7,309 nucleotides of DNA from Bacteroidota bacterium (GTDB lineage Bacteria > Bacteroidota > Bacteroidia > Flavobacteriales > Flavobacteriaceae). Shown in pieces: positions 5,797 through 7,309 of this stretch. The notes beneath the pieces are model-generated. The model did no database searches. It was not told the DNA's origin and saw only the letters and a program-made list of their open reading frames with translations. Within the stretch, counting starts at the first letter, position 1. The number at the start of each line of letters is the position of its first letter. Where the stretch lies: contig SBFL01000335.1 in assembly GCA_006227965.1 (NCBI GenBank), positions 1 to 7,309 of the forward strand, read 5' to 3'. The position numbers and the translations under genes were made by a program.

Positions 5797-7309
5797 ATGA
5801 AAAGTCTGATAAAATATATTACGATTGTCTTTATTGCGGGGGGCTTGCTGAATTCCTGCGAGACGACAGACCTGGACTTGAGAACGAGTCCGAACGCCCT
5901 GGCCTCTGACCAGGCGGATCCTAACCTGTTGCTGACCAGTATCGAACTGGCCTATGCGACCAACCAGCAGACATTTAGCGATCGGTCAGCCGAGCTGACC
6001 CGGATTGACTATATGTTTGGAAGGGATTACTTCAACAACTACCCGGGTTCTACCTTCAATGGGGTATGGGCCCGCACCTACAGTAGTGGTGGAAATGGTG
6101 TTGGAGACTTCGTATCCGTGGGTATTCTGACCAACCTCCAGAACCTGGAGCTGCTGCAGGAATCCAACCCGGACGTGGATCTTTCCTTCCACATTGGTGT
6201 TGCCAAAGCCCTGTATGCCCATTCGCTGATGCAGCTTGTGGATTTCCTCGGGGAGGCTGCTTTTACGCAGGCTGGACAACCCGCCGATTTTCCAGCGCCG
6301 ATTCTGGATGACGGGGAAACTGTCTACGATGGAGCCTTTGGCCTTCTCGGAGAAGCATTGAATTTGATGCAATCAGGTCCCAGCACTATTGGTGTTACAG
6401 ACATCTTCTATGATGCCGACCCTGCCAAATGGATCAAATTAATTGGTACCCTTCAGATGAAGTATCACATGATGAAAGGCAATAATGCGCAGTTCCAGGC
6501 AATCGCCGCGGTTGCATCCCGGCATATCTCTTCCTCGGACGATGATTTCTTCCTGAAATATGGAGACCGTGAATTGCAGCCTGACAGCCGGCATCCGGAT
6601 TTCGCCGCTGATTACACTCCTTCAGGAGCCAACATCTACCAGTCCAACTGGCTGATGGAAACCATGCTCAATGAAGGTGGAGAAGCAGATCCTCGTATCC
6701 GCTACTACTTCTACCGTCAGACTGATGAGACTCCAGGAGCAGACGCAGAGCCAGACGAGGAAACCCTCGCATGTTCATTGGCGCAACCTCCTCAGCACTT
6801 TATTGATGGCGGGTATACCTACTGCTCCGTACCTAACGGATACTGGGGCCGTACCCACGGGAACGATGAAGGTACTCCTCCTGACAACTTCTTCCGGACC
6901 GCCGTTGGTGTTTACCCGGCTGGCGGGCGGTTAGATGATAACAGCTTCGGCAATGTTGGCTTGGGCCTCGGTGGAGGCGGAGCAGGTATAGAACCGATCA
7001 TCATGGCTTCGTACGTGGATTTCTGGAAAGGTTATATGGCTGGTTCTGATGCAGCTCGTAAGACACATATGCTTAACGGGCTGGCCAAGTCCGTAGAGAC
7101 GGTTCTAAGTTTCGGAGACCTTGATGGCGGGGCCGTTCAGGATTTTGCGCCAACACCCGGCGATATTGATGATTGGGAACTTGAAGTAAGTACCGCCTAT
7201 GATGCAGATCCCGATAACGTTTTTGCCACGCAGTACTTCATCACCCTTTATGGAGGTGCCACAGAAGCCTGGGCATACTACAGACTCACTGGAAATCCGG
7301 ATAACCTGG
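5797..7309 (+). CDS. SusD/RagB-family (SusD-like_2) nutrient-binding lipoprotein, C-terminus cut by window edge
   Basis: This is the surface lipoprotein expected to cap the preceding SusC barrel and capture ligand. ATG at 5797 gives MKSLIKY, a hydrophobic stretch, and a lipobox LNSC with Cys21 as the lipidated residue. After it comes CETTDLDLRTSPNALASDQADPNLLLTS, the N-terminal pattern of the SusD-like_2 group. Helical repeat regions follow (for example AKALYAHSLMQLVDFLGEAAF and PAKWIKLIGTLQMKYHMM). Residues 348-363 read GYWGRTHGNDEGTPPD, followed by GVYPAGGRLDDNSFG, a block I recall from flavobacterial members of this family. Cys326 and Cys343 flank an acidic insert and could form a disulfide. 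The last visible residues, EAWAYYRLTGNPDNL (490-504), resemble the EAWxxYRRTGxP motif near the family C-terminus, so probably only a few tens of residues are missing. No terminator separates it from susC, so the two form an operon. Confidence 0.93.
   Translation, partial: MKSLIKYITIVFIAGGLLNSCETTDLDLRTSPNALASDQADPNLLLTSIELAYATNQQTFSDRSAELTRIDYMFGRDYFNNYPGSTFNGVWARTYSSGGNGVGDFVSVGILTNLQNLELLQESNPDVDLSFHIGVAKALYAHSLMQLVDFLGEAAFTQAGQPADFPAPILDDGETVYDGAFGLLGEALNLMQSGPSTIGVTDIFYDADPAKWIKLIGTLQMKYHMMKGNNAQFQAIAAVASRHISSSDDDFFLKYGDRELQPDSRHPDFAADYTPSGANIYQSNWLMETMLNEGGEADPRIRYYFYRQTDETPGADAEPDEETLACSLAQPPQHFIDGGYTYCSVPNGYWGRTHGNDEGTPPDNFFRTAVGVYPAGGRLDDNSFGNVGLGLGGGGAGIEPIIMASYVDFWKGYMAGSDAARKTHMLNGLAKSVETVLSFGDLDGGAVQDFAPTPGDIDDWELEVSTAYDADPDNVFATQYFITLYGGATEAWAYYRLTGNPDNL

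Noticed and set aside
5986..6372. 128-codon minus-strand ORF inside the susD-like gene
   Set aside because: Antisense shadow of a clearly coding lipoprotein frame with an intact lipobox and family motifs.

Overview
The window looks like a chromosomal segment from a member of the Flavobacteriaceae (Bacteroidota) with moderately high GC for that group. The evidence is a Bacteroidota-style EF-G, S7 and S12, a SusC/SusD outer-membrane uptake pair, TAnnTTTG-type promoter elements, and starts preceded by AT-rich sequence rather than Shine-Dalgarno motifs. The GC level would suit a Robiginitalea-like lineage, but that placement is only a guess.

Layout: positions 1 to 1929 hold the start of the str ribosomal operon on the minus strand, in the order rpsL, rpsG, fusA. 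fusA runs off the left edge after 350 codons. The genes are tightly packed (21 bp and 5 bp gaps), and a textbook Bacteroidota promoter lies just upstream of rpsL. Positions 1930 to 2533 are a 604 bp divergent intergenic region with no convincing annotated-size gene. It does contain three inverted repeats, a repeated GTTTTGGGGA motif, a TAAGTTTG promoter element facing right, and a 13-codon upstream ORF that ends one codon before the next gene.

Positions 2534 to 5770 (plus strand) encode a complete 1078-residue SusC/RagA-family TonB-dependent outer-membrane receptor. After 26 bp comes its partner, a SusD/RagB-type surface lipoprotein of the SusD-like_2 kind, cut by the right edge after 504 codons, probably not far from its natural end. 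The two should act as one pedal-bin-type transporter: the lipoprotein caps the barrel and the barrel imports ligand using TonB energy. Nothing in the window (no glycoside hydrolase, peptidase or sensor) reveals the substrate.

No mobile element, CRISPR array, tRNA or rRNA gene is visible. Most of the window is ordinary. The points worth a second look are the upstream ORF with its promoter, the repeats in the divergent intergenic region, and the placement of a SusCD pair beside the core translation operon, which could mean a housekeeping rather than an accessory role.
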